Shown here: in pieces, positions 33,475 through 42,606 of the stretch
Position numbering within the stretch: position 1 is the first letter of the stretch
How the letters are laid out: each line of letters opens with the position of its first letter
DNA from: Halobaculum sp. MBLA0147
Lineage (GTDB): Archaea; Halobacteriota; Halobacteria; Halobacteriales; Haloferacaceae
Direction: 5' to 3'
DNA length: 64,000 bases
Assembly (NCBI RefSeq): GCF_041361345.1
Contig: NZ_JBGKAD010000002.1
Coordinates: 248,001 to 312,000, forward strand
The notes under the pieces: generated by a model
Database searches by the model: none
What the model was told of the DNA's origin: nothing
What the model saw: only the letters and a program-made list of their open reading frames with translations
Program-made: the position numbers and the translations under genes

Positions 33475-34860
33475 ATGGATCCACCCGTGTTCGCACTGGC
33501 CTCCGGGGGCGGTGTGCCGCTGTACACCGTCCCGGTCCTGGGTATCGAACTGGGACAGACGGCGTTCACTGGGATCGGCGTACTGATGATCCTGTTCCTC
33601 ATCATGGGATCGGGATTCTTCTCGTCGTCGGAGATCGCGCTGTTCTCGTTGCCGGCCCACCAGGTCGACGCGATGGTCGAGCAGGGGAAACGCGGCGCAC
33701 GGGTGGTGCAGTCGCTCAAAGAGGACCCCCACCGACTACTCGTGACGATCCTGGTCGGGAACAACCTCGTCAACATCACGATGTCGTCGATCTCGACGAC
33801 GATCGTCGGGTTCTACTTCGACGCGGGGACCGCGGTACTCGTCTCCTCGTTCGGGATCACGTCGCTCGTCTTGCTGTTCGGGGAGAGTGCGCCGAAGAGC
33901 TACGCCGTCGAGAACACCGACTCGTGGGCCCGCACCGTCGCGCCGGGACTGAAGATCGTCGGGAAGATACTGTTCCCGCTGATCACGCTGTTCTACTACC
34001 TCACGAAGACCGTCAACAAGATCACGGGCGGCAACTCGGCGATCGAGTCGTCGTACGTCTCTCGTGAGGAGATCCGGAACATGATCGAGACGGGGCAACG
34101 CGAGGACATCCTCGACGAGGACGAACACCAGATGCTCCAGCGGACGCTGGAGTTCAACGAGACGACCGCCAAGGAGGTGATGACGCCCCGACTCGACATG
34201 ACCGCGGTCCCCGAGGACGCGACGGTCGAGTCGGCGATCCGGACCGCTATCGAGTCCGGCCACGCCCGCCTGCCGGTGTACGACGACTCGCTGGACAACG
34301 TGACCGGCGTCTTCGACGTGCGCGAACTCCGCGAGGCCGACTACGACACGTTCGACGAGTTGACCGTGTCGGACGTGATCGAGCAGACGCTGCACGTCCC
34401 CGAGTCGAAGAACGTCGACGACCTGCTCTCGGAGATGCGCGAGAAGCGGGTCCACATGGTCGTCGTGATCGACGAGTTCGGCGCCACGGAGGGGTTGATC
34501 ACGATGGAGGACGTGACCGAGGAGATCGTCGGCGAGATCCTCGTCGGCGACGAGGACCACCCGATCGAGTTCGTCGACGACGACACCGTCTTGGTCCAGG
34601 GTGACGTGCGGATCGAGGCGGTCAACGAGGCACTCGACGTGGACCTCCCCGAGGGCGCGGAGTTCGAGACCATCGCCGGGTCGATGTTCAACCGCGCCGG
34701 CCGGCTCGTCGAACAGGGTGAGGAGTTCGAGTACGAGAACGTCACCGTCCGCGCCGAGCAGGTGTCGGACACCCGCATCCAGGAGGTCCGCGTGAGTGTG
34801 GACCGCGAGGTGCCCGACGCCGTCGAAGACGTGGCGACGAGCGACGCAGAGTCCGACTGA
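33475..34860 (+). CDS. CNNM/CorC-type transporter with CBS pair (hemolysin C family)
   Basis: A 461-residue membrane protein. DUF21/CNNM domain at about 25-200 with MGSGFFSSSEIALFSLP, VGNNLVNITMSSIST and LLFGESAPKSYA (conserved small residues and Glu of the CNNM pore). Two CBS domains at about 225-345 (MTPRLDMTAVPEDATVESA; HMVVVIDEFGATEGLITMED) and a CorC_HlyC domain at 355-440 (EGAEFETIAGSMFNRAGRL). The family exports or exchanges Mg2+ and other divalent ions. GGTTAATC lies 26-33 bases before the ATG, so it is leaderless. Complete by length and motifs. Confidence 0.9.
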   Translation: MDPPVFALASGGGVPLYTVPVLGIELGQTAFTGIGVLMILFLIMGSGFFSSSEIALFSLPAHQVDAMVEQGKRGARVVQSLKEDPHRLLVTILVGNNLVNITMSSISTTIVGFYFDAGTAVLVSSFGITSLVLLFGESAPKSYAVENTDSWARTVAPGLKIVGKILFPLITLFYYLTKTVNKITGGNSAIESSYVSREEIRNMIETGQREDILDEDEHQMLQRTLEFNETTAKEVMTPRLDMTAVPEDATVESAIRTAIESGHARLPVYDDSLDNVTGVFDVRELREADYDTFDELTVSDVIEQTLHVPESKNVDDLLSEMREKRVHMVVVIDEFGATEGLITMEDVTEEIVGEILVGDEDHPIEFVDDDTVLVQGDVRIEAVNEALDVDLPEGAEFETIAGSMFNRAGRLVEQGEEFEYENVTVRAEQVSDTRIQEVRVSVDREVPDAVEDVATSDAESD

Positions 34861-34976
34861 GCGACACACCGCTCGGCGGTTCTCGACGCCGACCGACCCG
34901 GTGGGCGACCACTGCCCGCGAGCCACCGAGGTACAAGCTTCTTCAGGCTCCGTCGTCGCATCTCCGGTACCGAACC

Positions 34977-35846
34977 ATGTACGACGACGTACTCGTCCCG
35001 TACGACGGGAGCGACGGTGCCGCAGAGGTGCTCCACCACGCGAGCCAACTCGCACTCTGGGCAGACGCGGAGATACACGTCCTCTACGTCGCCGACACGA
35101 CCCGAGACAGCGTCACGGTCGTCGAGGGGCAGACGGTCGACGCCCTCGTCCAGGAGGGCGAGGACACGATCGAGGAGGCGGAACGCACGCTGGACTCGCT
35201 GGGTGTCGCTTACGACACCGACGTGGTCCAGGGGAACCCCGCACCGACCATCGTCGACTACGCCGAAGAGTTCGATCAAGATCTGATCGTGATGCCGACA
35301 CACGGTCGTGAGGGGCTCTCGCGGTACCTGATCGGCAGCGTCTCCGAGAAGGTCGTCCGGCTGTCGTCGGTCCCCGTTCTCTCGGTCAGGATGCAGCAGG
35401 ACGAGTCACTGGAGTTCCCGTACGAGCGGATTCTCGTCCCGACCGACGGGAGCGAGGCGGCGACACGCGCCGCGACCCACCTCGTCCAGTTCGCCGCCGC
35501 GTCGGACGCCACGCTCCACGTGCTCTCGGTCGTCGACGACGACGGCCTCGGCGTGGACCTCCGGGCGACGGAGTCCGGCGAGGAGAGCGAGGCCGCCGCA
35601 CGAGAGGCCGTCGACGCGGTCGCCGACGAGGCGGCCGCACACGACGTGGAGGTGGTCGAGCACGTCGAACACGGGAGTCCGGTCGAGGAGATTCTCGACG
35701 GTGTCGAGGCGAACGACGTGCACGCCGTCGGGATGGGGACGACGGGGCGTCGCGGGACGGACCGCATCCTCCTCGGGAGCGTCGCCGAGAAGACCGTCCG
35801 CTCCGCGCCGGTGCCAGTACTGACGGTGGCGAACCCGGCGGAGTGA
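34977..35846 (+). CDS. Tandem universal stress protein (UspA)
   Basis: A 289-residue protein made of two UspA domains. Domain 1 starts YDDVLVPYDGSDGA and ends in the ATP-binding-type motif GREGLSRYLIGSVSEKVVR. Domain 2 starts YERILVPTDGSEAA and ends GTTGRRGTDRILLGSVAEKT then VRSAPVPVLTV. Both have the G-x2-G-x9-G-S/T pattern of ATP-binding Usp proteins. Cytoplasmic stress-related role. It has its own upstream region of 116 bases. Confidence 0.9.
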   Translation: MYDDVLVPYDGSDGAAEVLHHASQLALWADAEIHVLYVADTTRDSVTVVEGQTVDALVQEGEDTIEEAERTLDSLGVAYDTDVVQGNPAPTIVDYAEEFDQDLIVMPTHGREGLSRYLIGSVSEKVVRLSSVPVLSVRMQQDESLEFPYERILVPTDGSEAATRAATHLVQFAAASDATLHVLSVVDDDGLGVDLRATESGEESEAAAREAVDAVADEAAAHDVEVVEHVEHGSPVEEILDGVEANDVHAVGMGTTGRRGTDRILLGSVAEKTVRSAPVPVLTVANPAE

Positions 35847-35853
35847 CCGGGGC

Positions 35854-36084
35854 TCAGTAGAGCCGGCGCGTCGTCCGCCCCGGCTCGGCCGCGGTGTCGG
35901 CCGTCTCCTCGTCCGTCGGCGGGACACGCGTCGTCGTCCAGATCGGATCGGCGTCGGTGCCGTTCTCGATAGTGCTGCCAGTGCTGTTCTGGGCGGTGCT
36001 GTCAGTGGTGCTCTCGGTCGGATCGTCGGTCGATCTCACAGTGTGTCTCCGTCGCGCAGAGACACGGAAGTAGTGTTCGGGCAT
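35854..36084 (-). CDS. Small hypothetical protein, Thr/Ser-rich
   Basis: A 76-residue frame from the ATG at 36084: basic start (MPEHYFRVSARRRHTVRS), then Thr/Ser/Asp-rich sequence. It is acidic overall in the second half, as expected for this organism. No family, signal or promoter is evident, and it could be non-coding. It lies tail-to-tail with uspA. Confidence 0.35.
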   Translation of the reverse strand: MPEHYFRVSARRRHTVRSTDDPTESTTDSTAQNSTGSTIENGTDADPIWTTTRVPPTDEETADTAAEPGRTTRRLY

Positions 36085-36180
36085 ACAGTGGGGTGACGAT
36101 GCGATTCTGGGGGGACTCGGGTGAGGATACCACTCTGGAAAGACTCGGGTGACCATTCTACTCTGAATACACTCCGAGGT
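36085..36180. repeat. Degenerate tandem repeat of about 29 bp
   Basis: GACTCGGGTGA recurs at 36114 and 36143 with ACTCCGAGGTG at 36171, each followed by a CCACTCTGG/CTACTCTGA-like segment. The following 36181-36321 also carries a near repeat of GTGGTTCGA. No gene is seen in this interval. Confidence 0.55.
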
Positions 36181-36321
36181 GTGCAGACACGCGACACGTC
36201 TCCGTACACGTTCGCACTCCGACGTGCTGTGGTTCGATGCGCTCGCACCCCGGCACGCCGTGGTTCGACCCTCTCGTCCCTCCGAACGACGGCGAGTTCG
36301 GACGACCGATCGCCACCCGAC

Positions 36322-36843
36322 TCAGACGACTCCGGCGGCCAACAGCCCCGCGTCGACGAGCAAGACGACAGAACAGACGGCCGCGGCGAGGGCGTACGGT
36401 CGGAGAGTATCCGCCAACGCCGCTGGATTCGAGCCGTCCGATTCCATCTCGAATCGCTCGAGGAAGTACGTCGCGAGCGACACCTCGCCAATCTCCCGGC
36501 TGACGGCGAGCACACCCAGTTCGACGAGCCCGTTCGTGAGTCCCCACGCGATGCCCATGACGAGTACGAGCCACCCGCGGGGTGTCGACAGGAGCGTCTC
36601 GACGGCGTAGAGCCGCCAGAGCTGGTAGCCGCCGGTGATCGGGAGGACGACGCCCGTCAGTCGGGTGATCTGGAGGACGCCGTCGACGGTGTGCTCGAAG
36701 GCGGCACGACTCAGCCCGCCGCGTTGCGCCGTCGGCACGACGAACGCGGCGACGTAACAGACGTTCCCGGTCCACAGCGCCCCAGAGAGGACGTGCGAGA
36801 CGTACGAGACGAGCCACACCCAGTCGGCACCCGTGAGTTCCAT
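36322..36843 (-). CDS. Four/five-TM membrane protein, DUF2269/CopD-like
   Basis: A 173-residue integral membrane protein: helices near residues 8-30, 55-75 (less clear), 83-105 and 145-170. Motifs WVWLVSYVSHVLSGALWTGN (a His and Trp-Gly in the first helix) and ITGGYQLWRL resemble haem- or copper-associated membrane families such as CopD/DUF2269. The acidic N terminus and ATG at 36843 are clear. Ligand not established. Confidence 0.65.
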   Translation of the reverse strand: MELTGADWVWLVSYVSHVLSGALWTGNVCYVAAFVVPTAQRGGLSRAAFEHTVDGVLQITRLTGVVLPITGGYQLWRLYAVETLLSTPRGWLVLVMGIAWGLTNGLVELGVLAVSREIGEVSLATYFLERFEMESDGSNPAALADTLRPYALAAAVCSVVLLVDAGLLAAGVV

Positions 36844-37194
36844 CGTGTCGCGTTCGGTTCCACCGACGTTTCCGTCTCTGTAGCTCTCTCAATTCAGTGC
36901 AAGACCACTCCCACTCGCACTCTCGACAGGTCCTCACACGGTCGGAGCCACCGCCCTCGACTCCGAACGGAGGTGTTCACCGGTGAGCTCTTCGAGACCG
37001 ACCGAGCACAGTGGAACCACCCGGTCGTCGGCGAGGGAGTCGACCGACGACTAGCAGACAGGGTACCAGACGGCGAACGAATCGATCGACACTCGCCTCG
37101 GTTCCGGAACTCTCACCGACGCACCTCGTCGCTCGCACAGGTCGAGGGTCGTCCCTGCACTCGATACCGGAGCGAGTGGGCCGGTGGACACGGA
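36844..37194. other. Intergenic region, 351 bases
   Basis: No gene with acidic composition or family motif is found here. The stretch near 36885-36905 (CTCTCTCAATTCAGTGCAAG) is the most AT-rich and could hold the promoter of the minus-strand membrane-protein gene. The rest shows no repeat or hairpin that stands out. Confidence 0.4.
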
Positions 37195-39330
37195 CTACTC
37201 ACCCCGCTCGACGTCGGTTATCTCGAACCGTGCACCGCCTCGTCGCCCGTCTACTACACGTATCGTCCACTCGTGAGCGGAGACGATCTGGCGGACACTC
37301 GCGAGTCCGACCCCGCTCCCTTCTCCCTTCGTCGTGTATCCTGGCATGAACACTTTGTCGCGTTCTGCTTCTGGGATTCCTGGACCGTCGTCTTCGATGA
37401 AGAACCCTCCGTCGAGACCTCCGATCCACACTGTGGTGTCTGGAGGGCCGTGCTCGACAGTGTTCGAGAGAATGTTCTGGAACAGTCGGCGAAGGGCGTC
37501 TGGATCTGCTTCGACGTCTGGTGCATCTTGGATGCGAACCGAGTGTTCCTCTGGCAGTTGGACCGACGTCTGGACCTCCCGACCGATCTGCTCGATGTCG
37601 ACCGGTTCGGTGTCTCGGACGACCTCCTGTGTGCGGAGTACCTCGACGAGGCTCTCCCTGAGAGTGTCCGTCCGGTCGATCGCGTCGAGTGCTCGTTCCA
37701 CGTGTTCCATATCCTCAGTCTCGAGAGCGAGTTCTGCTCGCCCACGCGCCGCCTGGAGTGGCGTCTGGAGATCGTGGGAGACGGCCGTAGCGAGTTCGTC
37801 GAACCGCTCGCTCTGTTCTTCGAACCGTCGCTCGCGTCGCTTCCGATCGGTGATGTCACGTGTCGCACCGACGATCGTCTCGACGGTGTCGTCGACGGTG
37901 ATCGGCGTGATCTGAGTCGACCAGTACGTCGTCTCGCCGTCGACGTGGGACTCTTCCTCGTACTCGAGTGTCTCACGTTCGTAGACGCACTGCTCGTACT
38001 TCTGTTCCGTCCGAGTCGCTCGCTCGCCTTCGAACACTTCCTCTGGTGTCCGACCGATCAGTTCGTCGGCCGAGAGACCGACCCGCTCTTGGAACGCTGG
38101 ATTGGCACGTTCGATCTCGTACTCGTCGTCGACGTCGACGAGGAACAGAGCGTCCTGTGCGTTCTGAATCACGGTTTCGGCTCGCTCGAGACGCTCTCTC
38201 CGTTCTCTCCGGTCGGTCACGTCGCGTAAGACACCGTCGAGGTACTCCTCACCGTCTTCTACCGTCGCTCGCATCGTCACCTCGACCCACATCTCGTCTC
38301 CCGACAGCGTCTGCATCTCCACCTGATACCCGCTCACCGATCCCTCGGATCGCACCCGTCGGAGTAGTTGCTCTCGATCTGCCGTGTCGACGTACAGCTC
38401 CGTCACCTTCCTGTCTTCCAGTTCGTCTCTGGAGTCCGCATCGAACACGGCCACCGTCTCGTCGTTCATACTGACGAACCGCCCGTCGTGTGTCGTCCGG
38501 AACACGGCGGCCGGGAGATTCTCTACGATCTGCTCGTACCGTTCGAGCAGGTGTTCGCGGTGCTTTCGCTCGGTGACGTCGCGGGTGAACCCGACGACAC
38601 TCTTGACCGATCCGCCGTCGTCGAAGACGGGTTCGCCCTGCACCCACACCCACCCCGTCTCTCCGTCACCACGGACGATCCGATACTCGATGTCGACCGG
38701 CTCTCCGTTCGACATCTGTTCCATCGCTTCTCTGACGAACTCGCGATCGTCGGGGTGGACTCCCTGCAAGAAATCACGTGGATCCTCTTTGATCGCCGCC
38801 GTCGGCCTGTCCCAAACCTCCTCGTATCCGGAGATGAACAACAACTCCTCCCACTCGCTGTCGAAGACCCAGACACAGTGCGGTGTACTCTCGGCGAGGT
38901 TCTGAAGCCGTCGTCGTGTCTCCTCGGCCTCCTTCGTGGACTGGTACTGTTCGACTGCGTTCCGCACGCGGTTCGCGAGAATCTCGTACTGCTCGGTCCC
39001 CTTCCCTTTCTGTAGGTAGTCTGTCGCCCCTTTGGAGATCGCCTCGCCGGCTATCTCTTCGCTCCCTTTGCCAGTGTAGAGGACGAACGGGAGGTCGGGG
39101 TAGTCGTCACGAACCGCTTCCAGGAAGTCGAGGCCGGTCGTGGCCGGCATATCGTAATCGCTCACGACACAGTCGACCGCGGTCTCGTTCCGCAGCTTCT
39201 GTATACCCTCTTCCGGACTCGTCTCGGTGAGGACTTCGAACTCGTCGTCTAGCCGTTCGAGATAGTCTGCCACGAACTCGCCGAAGCTGGGCTCGTCGTC
39301 GACGTGGAGGATCCTGATTGACGGATCCAT
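37195..39330 (-). CDS. Hybrid sensor histidine kinase: receiver, three PAS, HisKA, HATPase
   Basis: A 711-residue cytoplasmic signalling protein without membrane segments. Receiver domain 1-125: ILHVDDEPS, phospho-acceptor in VVSDYDMPATTG, K in YTGKGS. Three PAS/PAC units follow, each ending GxxRDVT/D (FTRDVTERK, VLRDVTDRR, ATRDITDRK). The HisKA box is AVSHDLQTPLQAARGR (H about 512). The ATPase has N box LFQNILSNTVEHG, G1 DDGPGIP and G2 GEGSGVGLASVRQI. A TATA box TTATTTATTA (39354-39364) sits 24-34 bases before the ATG, so it is leaderless. Input signal unknown; no separate response regulator is next to it. Confidence 0.92.
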   Translation of the reverse strand: MDPSIRILHVDDEPSFGEFVADYLERLDDEFEVLTETSPEEGIQKLRNETAVDCVVSDYDMPATTGLDFLEAVRDDYPDLPFVLYTGKGSEEIAGEAISKGATDYLQKGKGTEQYEILANRVRNAVEQYQSTKEAEETRRRLQNLAESTPHCVWVFDSEWEELLFISGYEEVWDRPTAAIKEDPRDFLQGVHPDDREFVREAMEQMSNGEPVDIEYRIVRGDGETGWVWVQGEPVFDDGGSVKSVVGFTRDVTERKHREHLLERYEQIVENLPAAVFRTTHDGRFVSMNDETVAVFDADSRDELEDRKVTELYVDTADREQLLRRVRSEGSVSGYQVEMQTLSGDEMWVEVTMRATVEDGEEYLDGVLRDVTDRRERRERLERAETVIQNAQDALFLVDVDDEYEIERANPAFQERVGLSADELIGRTPEEVFEGERATRTEQKYEQCVYERETLEYEEESHVDGETTYWSTQITPITVDDTVETIVGATRDITDRKRRERRFEEQSERFDELATAVSHDLQTPLQAARGRAELALETEDMEHVERALDAIDRTDTLRESLVEVLRTQEVVRDTEPVDIEQIGREVQTSVQLPEEHSVRIQDAPDVEADPDALRRLFQNILSNTVEHGPPDTTVWIGGLDGGFFIEDDGPGIPEAERDKVFMPGYTTKGEGSGVGLASVRQIVSAHEWTIRVVDGRRGGARFEITDVERGE

Positions 39331-39378
39331 AGCAGTCCGTTACCGTCGCCATCTAATAAATAACGGGTAGACATGGAA

Positions 39379-39552
39379 CTAAGTTCGTATTAATTTATGC
39401 TGTGGAATCCCGGACAGCGCGGCGTAAGACGAGACGCTCACCACAGTGTCAACGAGGTTCACGATCCACTGTTGATCGATTCGTAGTAACGAGTCCACTC
39501 GAGTTCGAACCTCTCGAGTTTCCCGGCGTTTGTTCGGTCGGATGGATCCCAT
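39379..39552 (-). CDS. Possible 57-residue small protein
   Basis: A frame from the ATG at 39552 to a stop at 39379 gives MGSIRPNKRRETREV, then RTRVDSLLRIDQQWIVNLVD and a mildly hydrophobic end. The start is basic and the helix-like middle looks protein-like, but no family, promoter or ribosome site is seen. It could be a remnant of a longer gene. The surrounding 39331-39749 has no other convincing gene; its left end holds the kinase promoter. Confidence 0.25.
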   Translation of the reverse strand: MGSIRPNKRRETREVRTRVDSLLRIDQQWIVNLVDTVVSVSSYAALSGIPQHKLIRT

Positions 39553-39749
39553 ACAGTCGACGAGAACACACCAACAGGCTCACCCTACCAACGACTTGTC
39601 AGACGAGTGGTTCGGTTCTCGAACGACTGTCGGGCGACGACACGACCGTGAGTCGACCTCGTGTCGTTTGTCCGGTTCGAATCGTTGCTGTGCGGGGCGA
39701 TCTGACATCGTCGTCCGTTCACTGTCGGTCCTACCAGTGTTGGCGGTGG

Positions 39750-41153
39750 TCACCGCTCGGGACTCAGTGCCTCCGCGAGCCCGTCGCCCAGTACGTTCGC
39801 GGCGAAGACGACGGCGACGAGCGCGAGCGCCGGCACTCCGGCGACCCAGCGTGCGACCGGGAACCCACTGGACAGTAACCCACGGTAGATCAACTGCCCG
39901 AGCGAGACGACGGACGGGTCGCCGAGTGTCGCCAGCGGCGTGCCGGGGGAGTCGATGGGGATGGCGACGAACGAGACGGACGCCTCGATCACGACGAACA
40001 GCGGCACCTGCGTCGCGAGTGTCGTCACCACCGTGGGTGTCAGGTTCGGGAGGAGGTGCCGCCGGAGTACTGCCCAGTCGTCGAGTCCACCCGCGACGGC
40101 GGCCTCGACGTACCCCTCCTCGCGACGCTGTCGGAGTTCGGCGTCGACGGTGCGCGTGAGACTCCCCCACCCGACGAGTCCCAGCGTGACGACCAACAGG
40201 ACGAGTCGCCCCTCCACGACCAGCCAGAACACGAGGAGGTACACCAGGATGGCCGGGAGCGTCTGGAACAGTTCGGCGACGTACCGCACCACGGTTCGCA
40301 CTCGCCCGCCGACGGTGGCGGCGACCGACCCCGCCGCGACGCCCGTCGGGACGACGATCGCCGTCGAGGCGAGCACGACGACGAGCGAGGTGCGGAGCCC
40401 ACGTACCAGCAACGCGACGACACTCTTCCCGTCGCGGTCCGTCGTCCCGAGTGGGTACTGCCAACTCCCGCGACACTGGCCGTCGACGACGGGCCCGACA
40501 CACCGAGAGACGAACGCGGCGTCGACCGATCCCCACACCGGCGGCTGTGCACGGTCGAGTGCCGAGAACTGCGGCGGTGGGACGAGGACCGGCCCGAGGA
40601 GTCCGGCGAGACCGAACAGCACCAGCACCACGGCGCCGCCCAGTGCGAGCCGGCGACGACGGACACCCTGCCACACCGCACGTCGCCGCTCGCTCGTCTC
40701 CGGGACGACCGCGACGACGACGGGGACGACGACCGTGAGCGACCACGCGAACAACCACTGGACGGCGGAGAGGTCGCGGGTGATCGAGGCGCCGACTGGT
40801 GGAGAGACGCCGAGGAGCGCCTCGGCAACTGCCAGGACCGCGACGGTCGCCGAGAGACACACCACGGAGACCGCTCTCCACGAGACGGTGCGACCGTCTC
40901 GATCGACCCGGTCCCAGTCGACGGTGGTGAACTCGGCGACACTCTCCGCTGCGGACCGCGGTGTCGAGTCACGCACATCCGTCGCCTGTGGTGTCGAGTT
41001 CCCCCCCTCCGCTGCTCGCGGTGTCGAGTTACGGCCGTCCGCCGCCCGCAGTGTCGAGTTACGCCCGTCCGTCGCCCGCGGTGTCGAGTCGCGCTCGTCG
41101 CTCTCACCGTGTGCCGCCCTCTCGTCCGGCTCGTCCGCTGGCTCTCTCGTCAC
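39750..41153 (-). CDS. Dipeptide/oligopeptide-type ABC permease (DppC-like)
   Basis: A 467-residue permease. An unusual 80-residue hydrophilic N terminus contains five 10-residue repeats of the type DGRNSTPRAA. Membrane segments start at about 92. The binding-protein-dependent permease core is at about 255-450 with the EAA loop EEGYVEAAVAGGLDDWAVLR followed by RHLLPN and a C-terminal helix before GDGLAEAL. The loop before it (VPPPQFSALDRAQPPVWGS, PLGTTDRDGKSV) matches DppC/OppC. The gene begins with GTG at 41153. The matching DppB-like gene is divergent at 41547, and no ATPase or binding protein is in the window. Confidence 0.8.
   Translation of the reverse strand: MTREPADEPDERAAHGESDERDSTPRATDGRNSTLRAADGRNSTPRAAEGGNSTPQATDVRDSTPRSAAESVAEFTTVDWDRVDRDGRTVSWRAVSVVCLSATVAVLAVAEALLGVSPPVGASITRDLSAVQWLFAWSLTVVVPVVVAVVPETSERRRAVWQGVRRRRLALGGAVVLVLFGLAGLLGPVLVPPPQFSALDRAQPPVWGSVDAAFVSRCVGPVVDGQCRGSWQYPLGTTDRDGKSVVALLVRGLRTSLVVVLASTAIVVPTGVAAGSVAATVGGRVRTVVRYVAELFQTLPAILVYLLVFWLVVEGRLVLLVVTLGLVGWGSLTRTVDAELRQRREEGYVEAAVAGGLDDWAVLRRHLLPNLTPTVVTTLATQVPLFVVIEASVSFVAIPIDSPGTPLATLGDPSVVSLGQLIYRGLLSSGFPVARWVAGVPALALVAVVFAANVLGDGLAEALSPER
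40950..41099. repeat. 30-bp in-frame tandem repeat in the dppC-like gene
   Basis: Five copies encode residues about 19-68. On the plus strand each carries GTGTCGAGTTACGCCCGTCC or a close variant. Copy number is a multiple of codons, so length changes keep the frame. Confidence 0.75.
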
Positions 41154-41546
41154 GGCCGTCGGGTGCTACTACGCACGGGAGAAGTGTGTTTCGCTCGATC
41201 TCACCGCTCTCGAGGGGTGCGTCGGACGCGACGGGCTCGATCACCGTCTCTGGAGGGTGTCACCGTCGGCACGTCACCAGTCTCCCGAGACCAGTGTCAG
41301 TCGTCCGACACCGGGCCCCCAGCGTGTCCCGACATCGTGATCGTTCGTTTAGGTGGTGCCCTCCCGATTCGTCCAGCGTGGAGACACAGGCGCCGAATCG
41401 ACCGAGACGGCGCAGGAACATTCAACACGGTGCGGTCACAGCGACCGCTCGTGTCGTCGAGACGTGTCACACTGACGGAGCGACCCGGGACTGTCGGAAG
41501 GACACCGTCACGACCCGGTGTCGGTCTCGAGCGGAGGTGAGTCTTC
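41154..41546. other. Divergent region between the two permease genes
   Basis: 393 bases without a convincing gene. A strong ribosome-binding site GGAGGTGA (41533-41540) precedes the GTG of the DppB-like gene by six bases, which is unusual here since most genes look leaderless. It implies a transcript with a leader or an upstream co-transcribed short ORF. Confidence 0.5.
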
Positions 41547-42533
41547 GTGCGTAGACTGTCACTCCTCGCCCGGATCGGCCGGACGCTCTCCGTCGTCCCG
41601 CTGGTCTACACGCTCGCGTTCCTCGCGCAGTCGTTCGTCCCGAACCGCAACCTCGGCAGCTTCGGCTACGCCCCGACGTTCGAGGGCGTCCGCACGTCCC
41701 CGGACCCGATGTTCGCTCGCCGCGACGTATCTCTCCTGGACAGCTACGTCGAGTGGGCGGTGCGACTCCTCACCGGCGAGTGGGGCACTGTCGGCGGACC
41801 GGACACGCGGGCCGCGACGGCGCTCGTGGGCGACGCGCTCGGGTTCACGGCCGTGTACTTCCTCCCGGCACTGCTGGTCGCGCTGCTGTTCGGGACGGGT
41901 GTGCAGTTGTACGCGGCCGCCAGCGACCGGACACTCGACGCGTGGACGCGACCGCTGGCGGTCCTCGTCGTCAGCGTGCCGGCGTTCCTGTTCGCGTACC
42001 TGGCGAACACGTTCGTCCCGGTCTTCCTCGCGGAGACGACCCAGTTGACGGTGATCGGGACCGGGTACAGGCCCTCTCTGTCGCCACTCGCACCGCGGAA
42101 CCTCCTCCCCGCGGCGACGCCGTTCGCAGCGACGCTGGTCGTGTTGTTCGGGATCCAGAGTCGGTACGCCGGCACGGAGTTGGCAGAGTACGCAGATCGG
42201 CCGTTCGTCAAGATCGCCCGTGCGAAGGGTGCCGGGCCGCTCCGCGTGGCGGTCCACCTCCTCCCACACGCCGCCGCTCGACTGGCGACGCTGCTGTTGT
42301 CCGAGGCGTTCGGCGCCGTGCTCGTGGCCGGCTACGTGATCGAGTGGGCGACCTCGACCCCCGGGATCTTCGCGCTGACCATCGAGGCGGTGGCGTCGCG
42401 GCGCCCGGGACTCGTGTTCCCGGTGGTGTTGCTCCCGGTGGTGGTCGTCGTCACCGTCAATCTCCTCCAAGAACTGTACTACCTGTTGTTCGACCCGCGT
42501 GTCGACGCCGGCGACGGGGAGACGAGCGGATGA
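41547..42533 (+). CDS. Dipeptide/oligopeptide-type ABC permease (DppB-like)
   Basis: A 328-residue permease with six membrane segments. After the first helix (SVVPLVYTLAFLAQSFVPN) comes a periplasmic-type loop with LLTGEWGTVGG. The core carries the EAA-like loop VKIARAKGAGPLRVAVHLLP, then AGYVIEWATSTPGI and a C-terminal LLQELYYLLFDPRV, all DppB/OppB features. The start is GTG with GGAGGTGA six bases upstream. It should pair with the DppC-like protein encoded divergently. The two-strand arrangement is uncommon for these permeases, so substrate and partner genes lie elsewhere. Confidence 0.8.
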   Translation: MRRLSLLARIGRTLSVVPLVYTLAFLAQSFVPNRNLGSFGYAPTFEGVRTSPDPMFARRDVSLLDSYVEWAVRLLTGEWGTVGGPDTRAATALVGDALGFTAVYFLPALLVALLFGTGVQLYAAASDRTLDAWTRPLAVLVVSVPAFLFAYLANTFVPVFLAETTQLTVIGTGYRPSLSPLAPRNLLPAATPFAATLVVLFGIQSRYAGTELAEYADRPFVKIARAKGAGPLRVAVHLLPHAAARLATLLLSEAFGAVLVAGYVIEWATSTPGIFALTIEAVASRRPGLVFPVVLLPVVVVVTVNLLQELYYLLFDPRVDAGDGETSG

Positions 42534-42606
42534 TCCGAACGGTCACCCGTCTCACCGGTCGACACTCGGCCGCGGGATTGATACTCGCCTCGCCACAGGC
42601 ACGCCC

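Noticed and set aside
39640-39690. GGTTCGAATC near 39670 as a tRNA T-arm
   Set aside because: No matching acceptor stem, anticodon arm or D-arm could be folded around it.
40056-41540. Plus-strand 494-codon frame ending just before the DppB-like start
   Set aside because: Most of it is antisense to the DppC-like permease; its final 130 codons show no family and are highly basic.
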